Source: Streptomyces himastatinicus ATCC 53653 (lineage in GTDB: Bacteria; Actinomycetota; Actinomycetes; Streptomycetales; Streptomycetaceae). Taken from it: a stretch of DNA of 46,218 bases. Positions within the stretch are counted from its first letter, which is position 1. The number at the start of each line of letters is the position of its first letter. The notes beneath the pieces were generated by a model that had not been told where the DNA came from, ran no database searches, and worked only from the letters and a program-made list of their open reading frames with translations. Positions 17,411 through 25,873 of the stretch are shown piece by piece. The stretch spans positions 10,855,429 through 10,901,646 of the forward strand of contig NZ_GG657754.1 of NCBI RefSeq assembly GCF_000158915.1, in the 5' to 3' direction. A program made the translations under genes and the position numbers.

Positions 17411-17443
17411 CAAGGGAGGCCCGAGGTGGCGGGACCTCCCTTG
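17411..17443. terminator. Bidirectional terminator between GNAT and MFS genes
   Basis: Inverted repeat CAAGGGAGG (17411-17419) and CCTCCCTTG (17435-17443), extended inward by CCCG/CGGG with one bulged base. It sits between two convergent stop codons and can serve both transcripts. Confidence 0.7.
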
Positions 17444-17452
17444 CTCACCTAC

Positions 17453-18853
17453 TTATATTTGGGCTGCCTTGCCCCGTCCGGCCACCGCCAGTAGCAGCGC
17501 CCCGGCGGCGGCGATGACGACCGCGATGGTGAACGCCGTCGCCCACGAGTGGGCGTGTTCGACCACGGCTCCGGTGATGAGCGGTGCGAGGAACCCGGCG
17601 CACCCGGCGATGAACTGCACGACTCCGGCGACGGAACCGTAGCGGGGTCCGGGCACCTCCTCGGCGACCACAGTCCAGTACTGCGCACCGGTGAAATAGA
17701 GCAGGAAGATGATGACCGCCATGAGCGCCACGGCCTCGACGGCGCTTCCGACGAGCGCGATGCAGCCGAAGAGTGCCGCCGTGAGGATCAGACAGATCAC
17801 GATCGTCCAGCGGCGGACGGTGGCGGCGGCGCCGATGCGGCGTATCAGCCAGTCCGTGGCGACACCGCCTGCGATCATGCCGATGCAGCCGCCGATCCAG
17901 GGGATGGAACCGGCCACGGCCAGATGGCCCAGATCGATGCCGCGCTCGTCGACCAGATAGGTGGGAAACCAAGTAAGGAAGACGTTGAGGATCCAGGCGT
18001 AGCCGAAGTAGGCAAGCGCCGTGGCCCAGATGACCGGCCGGGCGACGTAGTGCCACATGCCCGGCAGCGCCGAAGACTTCTCACCTTCCTCGGCTCCGGC
18101 CTTGTCTGTTGCGCCACTGTCCTCGGCCCCGGCGTCTTCATCTGCGGCTCTGGCCGCGGTTCCGCTCTGCGCGCCGTGGATCTCACGCAGTTCCGCGGGC
18201 TTCATCCAGGGGTGCTGTTCGGGGGTGTCCCGTACGACGGCGAACCAGCCGACGGCGAAGAGCACGCCGATGACGCCGAAGATGATGAACGGCGCACGCC
18301 AGTTTCCGTTCGTCGCCTCGATGACGGCGACCACGATGGGGGTTCCGACGGCTCCGCCGAGCGGTGTGGCTGCATTGGCGATACCGATGGCCGTTCCGAG
18401 CTCCTGCCGCGGGAACCAGGTGTTCATCAGCTTGGCGGTGACGGTTGCCTGGGGGCCTTCGGCGGCGCCGAAGAGGATCCGGATGATCAGGAAGCTGATG
18501 AATCCCGCACCCGCCGCCGTCGCGGCGGTGAACGCGGACCAGGCGAGAGCCGCCCAGCCCATGGCCTTGCGGGGGCCGAAACGGTCGGCTGCCCAGCCGC
18601 CGATCAGCCCGAAGGGCGCGTACGAGACGGCGAAGATGCTGAGGATCCAGCCGAACGCGGTCTCGGAGAAGCCGAACTCCTTGATGATGTACGGCGCGGC
18701 GACACCGATGGCGGCCCGGTCGGCGTAGTTGAGGCAGAGCACCATGAAGTCGGCGGCGAGCACGGCCCAGCGGGTACGCAGTCTGGGCGGGCGTTCGCCG
18801 TCGGAGCTCACGGCGGAGCCCTCGGGCAGGGTGGAGGAAGCGGAGACGGACAC
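17453..18853 (-). CDS. MFS transporter, anion:cation symporter (ACS) type
   Basis: 466 residues, about 12 membrane helices, with a long acidic Ala/Glu-rich central loop (about 215-260). The start is GTG 18853, preceded by GGAAGGATCACCC. MFS loop motif GGWAADRFGPRKAMGW lies between helices 2 and 3; FGAAEGPQATVTAKLMNTWF and YFGYAWILNVFLTWFPTYLV are typical of ACS carriers, which import organic anions such as sugar acids, glucarate or related carboxylates. It lies 107 bp downstream of the deaminase pseudogene on the same strand, probably the last gene of the M20-deaminase-MFS operon. Import of an acylated or free D-amino acid or a related acid is inferred from context only. Confidence 0.85.
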   Translation of the reverse strand: MSVSASSTLPEGSAVSSDGERPPRLRTRWAVLAADFMVLCLNYADRAAIGVAAPYIIKEFGFSETAFGWILSIFAVSYAPFGLIGGWAADRFGPRKAMGWAALAWSAFTAATAAGAGFISFLIIRILFGAAEGPQATVTAKLMNTWFPRQELGTAIGIANAATPLGGAVGTPIVVAVIEATNGNWRAPFIIFGVIGVLFAVGWFAVVRDTPEQHPWMKPAELREIHGAQSGTAARAADEDAGAEDSGATDKAGAEEGEKSSALPGMWHYVARPVIWATALAYFGYAWILNVFLTWFPTYLVDERGIDLGHLAVAGSIPWIGGCIGMIAGGVATDWLIRRIGAAATVRRWTIVICLILTAALFGCIALVGSAVEAVALMAVIIFLLYFTGAQYWTVVAEEVPGPRYGSVAGVVQFIAGCAGFLAPLITGAVVEHAHSWATAFTIAVVIAAAGALLLAVAGRGKAAQI

Positions 18854-18959
18854 GGGTGATCCTTCCGGGGACGGGTGACGCGCCGGAGCGGTGGGCGTTA
18901 TGGGGGATCAAGCGGGAAGGAAAGAGAGAAAGGGGGGGAAGAAAAGGAAGGCAAGCCGG

Positions 18960-20266
18960 TCAGAAGAAGCAGCGGGCGGTGTCCACGACGCGGTAGTCCT
19001 CGTCGACGACGGGCACCAGCTGCCACTTGTCGTGCGCCGTGCAAGGGTGTGAGATGCCGAGCGCAACCAGGTCACCGACGCGGGGGCCGCCGCACGCAGG
19101 GAAGCGCAGAAAGGCGTGCTGATCGTTGAGTGCGTCGATCCGCCAGTTGCTGAGGGAGTCGGCATGACGCGCGGCATCCTGCGCCCAGGTCTCCGAAGTC
19201 CCGGCGTGCCGTGGCAGGTGGGCCAGCGGTACAGGAAGTCCCTCGTCGAAGGGCAGGTCGCGGCGGCCCGCGTCCAGCAGCGCCAGACCGTCCTCGGGAG
19301 TGGAGATCACCTGGGTCCACACTTCGATGGCGGGGGTCAGCTGGGGTGTGCCGGGCGCTGGGCGGGCCAGCCGGCCATAGAGGCCGTCGTCGTGGGGAGG
19401 AGTAGGCGCCGCTGCGCAGCAGCAGCCGTACGGGGCGTCGTCCGTTCGGAGCGTTCCGCTCCGGGGCCATGTGCTGGTCCGGCGCCGTCTCGTTCACTGC
19501 CCAGCCGCTCACGAGTTCACGGGCGACGATGTCGTAGTAGATGCTTCCGCCGCAGCTCACCAGCCAATCGCCCGTACCGGCACGGGTGTCCAGCAGGCCC
19601 GCGCGGGCGATACGGGACATGGCGTCACGGACGGTGTGCAGGAACCCGGTGACCTCGGCGAGAGCTTCGGGGGTGCGGGCGTGACTGACGCTGCCCTCGT
19701 ACGCGGCGACGCCGACGACCCGAGGGCGGTTTCGGCGGCGGCTGCCTGTGCGACGGCCAGCACCTGCTCAGGGGTGCGGCAGCCGGTACGGCCGCCCGCG
19801 TGCCCGAGTTCCACGAGTACGGGAAGCGGTGGCCCGTGCGGGTCCAGGGCGGCGCCGAGGAGGCGGACGCCCTCGATGCTGTCGACGTACGCCGTGAACC
19901 CGAACTGAGGATCGGCTGCCATCTCGCGCTGTACCCAGCGGGCGAATCCCGTGTGCACCAGTGGGTTGGCGTAATGGATGCGCCGGGCTCCTCCGGCGCG
20001 GAACACGCGGGCCTGGTGGGGTGTGGCGACAGTGACGGCCCATGCGCCGAGGGCTTCCTGGTGCGCATACAGCCCGGGGGAGAGGGCCGTCTTGCCGTGC
20101 GGAGCGAACCGTCCTCGAAGAGGCGGTAGCCCTGGGAGGGGATCTGCGCGCTGAGGTACGGCGCCGCTTGTGGCGGGAGTGCCTTGAACCGCCAGCCGAC
20201 CGGGCCTTCGGCGAGCTCGTCACCGTGCGGGCCGGCCTGGGCGCTGCCCCGGGGCGTGTCAGCCAC
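18960..20266 (-). pseudogene. PLP-dependent D-amino-acid deaminase (D-threonine aldolase-like), three frameshifts
   Basis: The parts of one gene lie in successive frames. It begins at GTG 20266 with AGGAGGCGAGG in front, overlapping the M20 stop by 8 bp, as VADTPRG. Then come WRFKALPPQAAPYLS, the PLP-lysine motif FAPHGKTALSPGLY, RIHYANPLVHTGFARW, LVELGHAGGRTGCR, VGVAAYEGSVSHARTPEALAEV, GDWLVSCGGSIYYDIV, LRSGAY then HDDGLYGRLARP, and the C-terminal metal-site region LNDQHAFLRF, VALGISHPCTAHDKW and VVDEDYRVVDTARCFF. Frame breaks are near 20118 (just before the PLP lysine), 19722 and 19410, each explained by one or two bases, two of them in G/C runs. Corrected, it would be a full-length alanine-racemase-fold enzyme that deaminates a D-amino acid to a 2-oxo acid. 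It is either a young pseudogene or a sequencing artefact. Confidence 0.8.
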
Positions 20267-21488
20267 CCTCGCCTCCTGGGGCGCGGCCGGAGTCGGTGGT
20301 GAGCAGGGTGACCAGCACATCGGTGGCGGTGGCCAGTTGGCCGAGGTCGATGAACTCGCCGGGCGTGTGGGCTTCGGCCATGGACCCGGGGCCGAAGACG
20401 ACGGAGGGCACTCCGGCGCGGCAGATCTTGCTGGCGTCGGTGCCGTGTCCCACGCCGATGCCCGCCGGATCGAGTCCGTGGGCGGCCAGGGCGCGGCCGA
20501 CCTCCGCGCTGAACGCGGCTCCGACTCCGTCGTCCTGCGCGGGGAGCGCGTAGTCGACGACGTGCGGCGGTGCCACCTCCACCCGGCCGGGGAAGCGGTT
20601 CTCGAGCTCGTCCTTCAGCTCCCGCCACACCTGCTTGGGCTCCTCGCCGCCCACGGCGCGCCGGTCGATGGTGATCTCGCAGCGCTCGGGCAGCACATTG
20701 GGACCTGAGCCGCCGGATATCTGCGTGACGACGAGGGTGGGCGCGCCGACCAGCGGCTGCTGCCGTGCGGTCAGCCGGGTGGCGACCTCGTCGCGCAGGT
20801 AGCGGACCACCTCGGCGATCGTCTCGATGGGATTGACCCGTCCCTCCGGCAGGGAACTGTGCCCGCCGGGGCCCTTGGCGACGATGCGGCAGCGCATGAC
20901 TCCCTTGTGCGCCACCACGAGTGCGAGGCTGGTCGGTTCGCCGACCACGGCACCGGCGCAGCGTGCGGCGAAGCCTTCTCCGCCGTCGCCGGTGGGGTTC
21001 GTTCCCGCTTCCGTGCCGAGCAGATGAGTCACGCCCCGGTAGCGGTGCTCCTCGTCGATGGCGCCCGCGAGTACGACCGTGCGCTCGGGCGGGTGCCCGG
21101 AAGCGGCGATACGGGCGAGCGCCGACAGGAAGGCGGCCAGCGATCCCTTCGCGTCGCAGGCGCCGCGCCCGTACAGACGGCCGTCGCGGATGTGCGCGGC
21201 GAAGGGGTCGAGAGTCATTCCCTCGGTCTCGACCGTATCGAGATGGGTCTCCAGAAGGATCCACTCGTCGGTGCGGTGCCCCGGCATGGTGGCGACGACG
21301 TTGCAGCGGCCATCGGTCACCTCGTCCAGCCGGGCCGACATACCCAGGCGGCGGCAGTACTCCGCGACGAATTCCGCCAGCGGAGTCTCTGCCGCGGCGG
21401 CCTGCTCACGCGGGTTGACGCTGGGAATGGCGATGAGCTCGGACAGCAATGCCTCGTTGGTACTGCATTGCAAATCAATACGTTGCAT
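20259..21488 (-). CDS. M20 family metallopeptidase (ArgE/DapE-type deacylase)
   Basis: 409 residues from ATG 21488; the much longer upstream frame is non-coding. All M20 features are present: LETHLDTVE (metal His82, Asp84 next to it), GACDAKG (bridging Asp112), AGAIDEEHR (catalytic Glu146 and metal Glu147), AVVGEPTSLAL, the dimerisation-domain GGHSSLPEGRVNPIETIAEV, and metal His in MAEAHTPGEF. The family hydrolyses N-acyl amino acids or peptides with two zinc ions; ArgE is the nearest relative by motif pattern. Its stop overlaps the start of the deaminase gene, so the two are translationally coupled. The inferred role is to release a free amino acid that the deaminase then breaks down. Confidence 0.88.
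   Translation of the reverse strand: MQRIDLQCSTNEALLSELIAIPSVNPREQAAAAETPLAEFVAEYCRRLGMSARLDEVTDGRCNVVATMPGHRTDEWILLETHLDTVETEGMTLDPFAAHIRDGRLYGRGACDAKGSLAAFLSALARIAASGHPPERTVVLAGAIDEEHRYRGVTHLLGTEAGTNPTGDGGEGFAARCAGAVVGEPTSLALVVAHKGVMRCRIVAKGPGGHSSLPEGRVNPIETIAEVVRYLRDEVATRLTARQQPLVGAPTLVVTQISGGSGPNVLPERCEITIDRRAVGGEEPKQVWRELKDELENRFPGRVEVAPPHVVDYALPAQDDGVGAAFSAEVGRALAAHGLDPAGIGVGHGTDASKICRAGVPSVVFGPGSMAEAHTPGEFIDLGQLATATDVLVTLLTTDSGRAPGGEGG
21469..21487. promoter_or_regulatory. Inverted repeat at M20 start codon
   Basis: TGCAA-N9-TTGCA overlaps the start of the M20 gene in the divergent M20/IclR spacer. The TTGCA/TGCAA core is shared with the dyad at 21530-21546, so both are candidates for IclR binding. 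Confidence 0.4.
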
Positions 21489-21529
21489 TGGGCTGACGGT
21501 AGAAGGCAGGATGAGGAGGGTCAAGGGTC

Positions 21530-21546
21530 GTTGCACGTGGAGCAAC
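21530..21546. promoter_or_regulatory. Candidate IclR operator
   Basis: GTTGC-N7-GCAAC in the intergenic region, 41 bp before the IclR start and on the opposite side from the M20 gene. It is a symmetrical TTGC dyad of the size bound by IclR-family dimers. The assignment is by position and symmetry only. Confidence 0.45.
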
Positions 21547-21587
21547 CGGCGGCGGAGAAGCCGCGAAAGAGAAGGGAGGCCGAGCGG

Positions 21588-22420
21588 GTGACGGACACAG
21601 GGGGGAACGAGGACCGGAGCACGGCGGCGCGCAACCGCTCCTCGTCCTTGCGGCGCGCGCTGACCGTGCTGGACTTCATTGCCGACCATCCCGACCCGGC
21701 GGGCGCCTCTCTCGGCGACATCGCACGGGGGCTGGGACTGCACAAGAGCACGCTGCTGCGACTGCTGGCCCCGCTCACCGACAACGGGCTCGTACTGCGC
21801 GACACCGAGCGTGCCCGCTACCGGCTCGGCTCCCACGCCGCCTACCTCGGAGGCGCCTACCTGGACCGGCTGGACCTGCGGGAAGTCGCTCGCAACACCC
21901 TGACGAGCCTGGCCGAACAGACCGGCCACACCGCCCGGCTGAGCATCCGCGAAACCGGCGAGACCGTCCTGGTCGACGCCGTGGAGGGCAGCGGCCCCAT
22001 GCCCGTACGCCTCAGACTGGGCGCCCGCAGCCCCTTGCACACGGGGCACGGCCGGATGGGCACTGCTGGCCGGACTCGACGACACCGAGCTGGCAGAGGC
22101 CGAAAAGGCGACACAGCAGGCGGCGACGAGCGGGCCGGCCAGTGAGGCGGCGGCCGAGGAACTGCGCGCGGCGGTTGCTTCGGCACGACGCCACGGTTTC
22201 GCCGCCGACGACAAGACAGCCGGACCGGGCGTGCTCAGCGTGGACGCCCCGGTATCCGACCACGACCACGCACCGGTTGCCGCCATCGGCCTCCTGGGCC
22301 CGGCGGCCGGCGGTGCGCGGAGCGCGTCGGCCTCGTCGCTGGGTGCCCTCGTACGGGATGCCGCCCGCGACATATCACGCGCCCTTGGCGCCAGGACCGG
22401 CGGAAGCGCCCGCCTCGGCG
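21588..22420 (+). pseudogene. IclR family transcriptional regulator, one frameshift
   Basis: GTG 21588 with GAAGGGAGG 8 bases upstream. The N-terminal winged helix is intact (RRALTVLDFIADHP, DIARGLGLHKSTLLRLLAPL), followed by the start of the effector domain (LTSLAEQTGHTARLSI, LVDAVEGSGPMPVRLRLG). At about 22042 one extra G in a GGGG run breaks the frame; removing it gives LHTGTAGWALLAGLDDTEL, the expected sequence. The C-terminal half (GFAADDKTAGPGVLSVDAPV, VAAIGLLGPAAGG) continues in the other frame with no stop until it runs into RidA. If intact it would control this divergent locus. It is either an artefact or recent inactivation. Confidence 0.75.
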
Positions 22421-22536
22421 ACCACAGCAGCGCCGGACATCCCGGCGGTGCCGCCGCCTCTGAAGGACCCGGACGCCCGGGCCGTACGAGCCCAGCCAAG
22501 CCGACCCCGCACCCTTCGCCGAAGGAGGCCACCCAC

Positions 22537-22920
22537 GTGGACAGACGCCAGGCCATCAGCACCCAAGCCGCGCCCCAGCCGGTCGGCGCCTACTCACAGG
22601 CCATCGTGGCGGGCGGCTTTCTGCACACCTCGGGTCTGGGGCCGCACGACCCCGTCACCGGACGCGTCGCAGGCACAACGATCAGGGAGCAGACCGAGCA
22701 GACGATGCGCAACCTCGCCTCGGTGCTGGACGCGCATGGGCTGGACTTCTCCGACGTGGTGCGGGCCACCGTCCACCTCCAGTACCTCGACCGGGACTTC
22801 GACGTCTTCAACTCCGTCTACGAACATCACCTCACCGCGCCGTACCCGGCCCGCACCACAGTCGGTGCCGACCTGGCAAACGTCCTGCTGGAGATCGATA
22901 TGACGGCGCTCCTGCGCTGA
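22537..22920 (+). CDS. RidA family enamine/imine deaminase
   Basis: 127 residues from GTG 22537, with a strong GAAGGAGG site 8 bases upstream. It shows the Rid/YjgF pattern: ISTQAAPQPVGAYSQAIV at the N-terminus, TSGLGPHDPVTG, TIREQTEQTMRNLASVLDAHG, and the substrate-binding Arg in YPARTTVGADL. RidA hydrolyses reactive 2-aminoacrylate-type enamines released by PLP dehydratases or deaminases. Next to a D-amino-acid deaminase and a deacylase, it probably speeds release of the oxo acid and prevents PLP enzyme damage. The upstream IclR frame runs into it without a stop, but the strong RBS indicates separate translation. Confidence 0.85.
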   Translation: MDRRQAISTQAAPQPVGAYSQAIVAGGFLHTSGLGPHDPVTGRVAGTTIREQTEQTMRNLASVLDAHGLDFSDVVRATVHLQYLDRDFDVFNSVYEHHLTAPYPARTTVGADLANVLLEIDMTALLR

Positions 22921-22932
22921 GACCGGCCGCGT

Positions 22933-22948
22933 GGGGGGGGGGGGGGGG
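22933..22948. repeat. G16 homopolymer
   Basis: Sixteen consecutive G residues 12 bp after the RidA stop. Such runs are rare even in high-GC genomes and are a common site of base-calling or assembly error. The run could also form a G-quadruplex. No gene lies between it and the GNAT stop at 22996. Confidence 0.8.
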
Positions 22949-22995
22949 CTACCACCAACCGGGTGGCGCTGAATGCTCCAACGACCTACTGCCCC

Positions 22996-23496
22996 TTACA
23001 GCAGGGAGCGAGTGAGCCACACCAGTTCGCCACGGTCATCCGACGAGACATGATCGCGCTCGAACCCGACCTTCTCGAGGACCCGAAACGACGGCGCATT
23101 CCAAGAACGCACCGTCGCCCAGAGCCGCTTCCGCCCGGTGACGATCGCGGCATCGAGCACCGCGGAGACCGCCTCAGTCGCATAGCCATACCCGTGCACG
23201 CGCCGGAACAGCTCGCACGCGATCTCGGGCTCGTCGAGGGAAGCACGGCCGACGGTGAGCCCGCAATACCCGATGAAGTCGCCCACATCGCGGCGGTCGA
23301 TGGCCAGCAGACCGATCCCGGTCATCGCCGGCGCAGCCAGCTGAGCCTCGATCACCCGCCGGTTGTCCTCGATCGACGGCATTCCAACGCCCCGCTCAGC
23401 AGCGAGCAAGCGATGGACGTCGACGTCGGACTCGGCCCACGGACGCAGCCGCAGCCGCGCGGTTTCGAGATGGAGCGGCATCGGCCGATACGACAT
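22996..23496 (-). CDS. GNAT family N-acetyltransferase, RimJ/RimL type
   Basis: 166 residues. It opens with the typical LHLETARLRLRPWAESDVD strand and has the acetyl-CoA motif as ELFRRVHGYGYATEAVSAVLDAA, followed by LWATVRSWNAPSFRVLEKVGF. This is the RimJ/RimL-like subgroup (acetyltransf_3), which acetylates ribosomal protein N-termini or small amines; the substrate here is unknown. ATG 23496 has no strong Shine-Dalgarno sequence. It is single-gene and convergent with RidA. Confidence 0.85.
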   Translation of the reverse strand: MSYRPMPLHLETARLRLRPWAESDVDVHRLLAAERGVGMPSIEDNRRVIEAQLAAPAMTGIGLLAIDRRDVGDFIGYCGLTVGRASLDEPEIACELFRRVHGYGYATEAVSAVLDAAIVTGRKRLWATVRSWNAPSFRVLEKVGFERDHVSSDDRGELVWLTRSLL

Positions 23497-23652
23497 GGCG
23501 ACACTCTATCGACGCCCTGTCCGCGTACCCGAGTGACATCGAAACTCGGCTGCGGGACCGCGGAGTGTCGAAGTGGGACGGCTGAGTGCCTGGGTCGGGC
23601 GGTTGCTCGGCTTCTGGCTGGAGGAGCCGGTTTCGGCTCATGGGTGGTGCGT

Positions 23653-24549
23653 TCAGGGGTGTCCGGTCGCCTGTCGACAGGCGCGTGCGTAGTCCAGCAC
23701 CAGGGGACGGTGGTCGTCGGCACGCCAGGCGAGCGCGAGCTGACTGGGGGAGATACCGCGCACCGGGCGGGTGACGACGCCGCCCAGGGCGATCAGTGGT
23801 GCGTTCCCGCTGGCCAGCAGGCAGACACCGCGTCCGTCCACGAGCGCTTCGTACGTCTCGTCGGTACTGGCGATCTCAGCCCCGATGCGCGGCGCCCTGC
23901 CACCGCGGGCGTCCAGCGCGAGCCAGTACTCCCGCAGCGCCCCGGCGCTCTCCGGTAGCGCGAGGAAGGGCTCGTCCAGCAGGTCGGCGAAGTCGATGGC
24001 TTCGCGAGCGGCCAGCGGATGCTCCTGGGGCAGGGCGACCAGGCGCGGTTCCTCGGCCACCACCACCCAGGTGTAGCGGTCGGGGTCAGGCAGGGGCAGC
24101 CAGATGAAGGCGAGGTCGCTGGAGGCATCCGAGAGGCCCGCGGTCGAGTCCTCCCAGCTGACCTGGCGCAGTTTCACTGTGGCGTCGGGGCGTGCGTCGG
24201 TGAACCGGGATCTGATCGCCGGAAGCAGACCGCTGCGGCCCGGGCTGGTGCTCATCCCCACGAGGAGGGTCGTCCGCTGCCCGGCCTTGGCGACCTCGAC
24301 CGCCTCCCGCGCGGCGTCCCAGGCGGCGAGTACCTGGTGGGCATGGGGCAGCAGCGCGGCACCCACCGGCGTGAGCCGGACACCCTGCCGGTCGCGCTCG
24401 AACAGCGGCGCGCCGAGCTGCCGTTCCAGCATCCGGATCTGCTTGCTCAGCGCGGGCTGAGAGACGAACAGCCGCTCGGCCGCACGGGTGAAGTGCAGTT
24501 CCTCCGCCGCGGCGGCGAAATACCGAAGATCCCTCCCATGCACATCCAT
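23653..24549 (-). CDS. LysR family transcriptional regulator
   Basis: 298 residues from ATG 24549 (another ATG at 24555 adds two residues). N-terminal winged helix LRYFAAAAEELHFTRAAERL, VSQPALSKQIRMLERQLGAPLF, then the periplasmic-binding-protein-like effector domain (LLVGMSTSPGRSGLLPAIRSRF, DLAFIWLPLPDP, LDEPFLALPE, GISPSQLALAWRADD). It is divergent from the SDR gene at 24647. The 15-bp palindrome at 24548-24562 overlaps its start codon, suggesting tight autoregulation and control of the SDR. The inducer is unknown. Confidence 0.9.
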   Translation of the reverse strand: MDVHGRDLRYFAAAAEELHFTRAAERLFVSQPALSKQIRMLERQLGAPLFERDRQGVRLTPVGAALLPHAHQVLAAWDAAREAVEVAKAGQRTTLLVGMSTSPGRSGLLPAIRSRFTDARPDATVKLRQVSWEDSTAGLSDASSDLAFIWLPLPDPDRYTWVVVAEEPRLVALPQEHPLAAREAIDFADLLDEPFLALPESAGALREYWLALDARGGRAPRIGAEIASTDETYEALVDGRGVCLLASGNAPLIALGGVVTRPVRGISPSQLALAWRADDHRPLVLDYARACRQATGHP

Positions 24550-24562
24550 AACCATTGGCTAT
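24548..24562. promoter_or_regulatory. LysR-type operator (T-N11-A palindrome)
   Basis: ATAACCATTGGCTAT is a near-perfect palindrome (two mismatched pairs around the centre) with the LysR T-N11-A signature. It lies at the LysR start codon, 85 bp before the SDR start, in the divergent spacer. Confidence 0.6.
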
Positions 24563-24646
24563 CACAGCGGGTCTTGGACGGGCGAACGATGCCCCGGCAG
24601 GGTTGAATCCGAAAGGTCCGCAGCACTTTCCGGAAAGGGATGTCCG

Positions 24647-25474
24647 ATGGGCAAGGTATGGCTGGTGACCGGGGCGAGCAGCGGCTTCGGCCGGGCGATC
24701 ACCGAGGCGGCGGTCGCCGCCGGGGACGTGGTGGTGGCAACCGCGCGCCGCGTCGACGCGCTGGCCGACCTGGCCGCCGCGCACCCCGACCAGGTGGAGG
24801 CGGTGCCGCTCGACGTCACCGACACCGCAGGAATCGAGGCCACCGTGCTGGACGTGGTGGACCGTCACGGCAAGATCGATGTGCTGGTCAACAACGCCGG
24901 ACGCAGTCACGTCGGCGCCGCCGAGGAGACCACCGACGCCGAACTGCGGTCTCTGTTCGACCTGCACTTCTTCGGACCCGCCGCACTGGTCCGGGCCGTG
25001 CTCCCGCACATGCGCGCCCGACGCAGCGGCGCGATCGTCCAGATGAGCAGCATGGGCGGCCAGATGTCCTTCGCCGGGTTCTCCGCCTACAGCGCCACCA
25101 AGTTCGCTCTGGAAGGATTCTCGGAGGCGCTGGTCGACGAGGTGCGCCTGCTCGGCATCAAGGTGCTGATCGTCGAACCCGGCGCCTTCCGCACCAGCCT
25201 GATGGGCAACATCAGCGCCAGTGAGGAGATCGCCGACTACGCCGAGGCAGTCGGTCCCACCCGGCGGATGGTCCAGACCGCCGGCGGCGCGGAACCGGGC
25301 GACCCGGCCAAGGCCGCGGCGGCGATCCTGGCCGCCTTGGACGCCGAGCAGACCCCGCTGCACCTGCCCCTGGGCACCGACGCGGTCGACGCGGTCCTCG
25401 CCCATCTCGACAGCGTCCGCTCCGACGTCACCACCTGGGAGAAGACCGCCCGCGACACCGCCTACCCGCGATAA
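24647..25474 (+). CDS. Short-chain dehydrogenase/reductase (SDR) oxidoreductase
   Basis: 275 residues from ATG 24647 with GGAAAGGGA 6 bases upstream. Classical SDR features: the cofactor motif TGASSGFGRAI near residue 8-18, NNAGRSHVGAAEETTD, a catalytic Ser in IVQMSSMGGQMSF, and the YxxxK pair in YSATKFALEGFSEAL. The Arg pair in VATARRVDAL after beta-strand 2 favours NADP(H). The closest style is that of stand-alone reductases often paired with LysR regulators. The substrate is unknown. The gene is intact and monocistronic. Confidence 0.88.
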   Translation: MGKVWLVTGASSGFGRAITEAAVAAGDVVVATARRVDALADLAAAHPDQVEAVPLDVTDTAGIEATVLDVVDRHGKIDVLVNNAGRSHVGAAEETTDAELRSLFDLHFFGPAALVRAVLPHMRARRSGAIVQMSSMGGQMSFAGFSAYSATKFALEGFSEALVDEVRLLGIKVLIVEPGAFRTSLMGNISASEEIADYAEAVGPTRRMVQTAGGAEPGDPAKAAAAILAALDAEQTPLHLPLGTDAVDAVLAHLDSVRSDVTTWEKTARDTAYPR

Positions 25475-25549
25475 GACAGCGGGACTGGTCAGTCGCGTTC
25501 TCCCACGGTGCGGCGGACAACACGGCGGGCCCGGCCGTATCACGAGCCA

Positions 25550-25810
25550 TCAGCGGCTTAGCACCGCCGCGGATCGAGGTTGGCGGGCCCGGGCGATGCC
25601 CTGTTCGGCCTCGCCACCTTGACGCTCGGACACGAGGAGCCCCTTGACGACGTCGTCGCCGGTTACGGCACCGACGTCGACCTCGACGTGATCCGCTTCG
25701 GTGGCCTGGAAGCGGTAGGAGTCGGTGTCGGTCTGGAACAGCAGCTTCGCGCCCTTCTCGGTCGAGACAGCCGAACTCGTCCAGACAGAGAAGGAGGCTC
25801 AGCGACGTGG
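25550..25810 (-). pseudogene. Coding-like remnant, unrecognised
   Basis: The minus strand carries a good-looking frame without a start (GAKLLFQTDTDSYRFQ, VEVDVGAVTGDDVVKGLL, stop at 25550-25552). The bases just upstream read LLLCLDEFGCLD in another frame, weakly like the Walker B of IstB ATPases. It is a fragment of one or two genes; the identity is not established. It fills most of the 400-bp gap between the SDR and the MazG-like gene. Confidence 0.25.
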
Positions 25811-25873
25811 TAATCGTCCGGGGCCTTGGGGTAGCGACCGGGGCCTGGCTGACAGCCAGGCAGCACCCGCTCA

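Noticed and set aside
17549..18859. 436-residue plus-strand open frame opposite the ACS-type MFS gene
   Set aside because: Asp/Gly/Arg-rich shadow with no hydrophobic segments, while the minus strand gives a proper 12-helix carrier.
19768..21264. 498-residue minus-strand frame overlapping M20 and the deaminase
   Set aside because: Arg-rich out-of-frame reading of the M20 gene, whose metal motifs lie in another frame.
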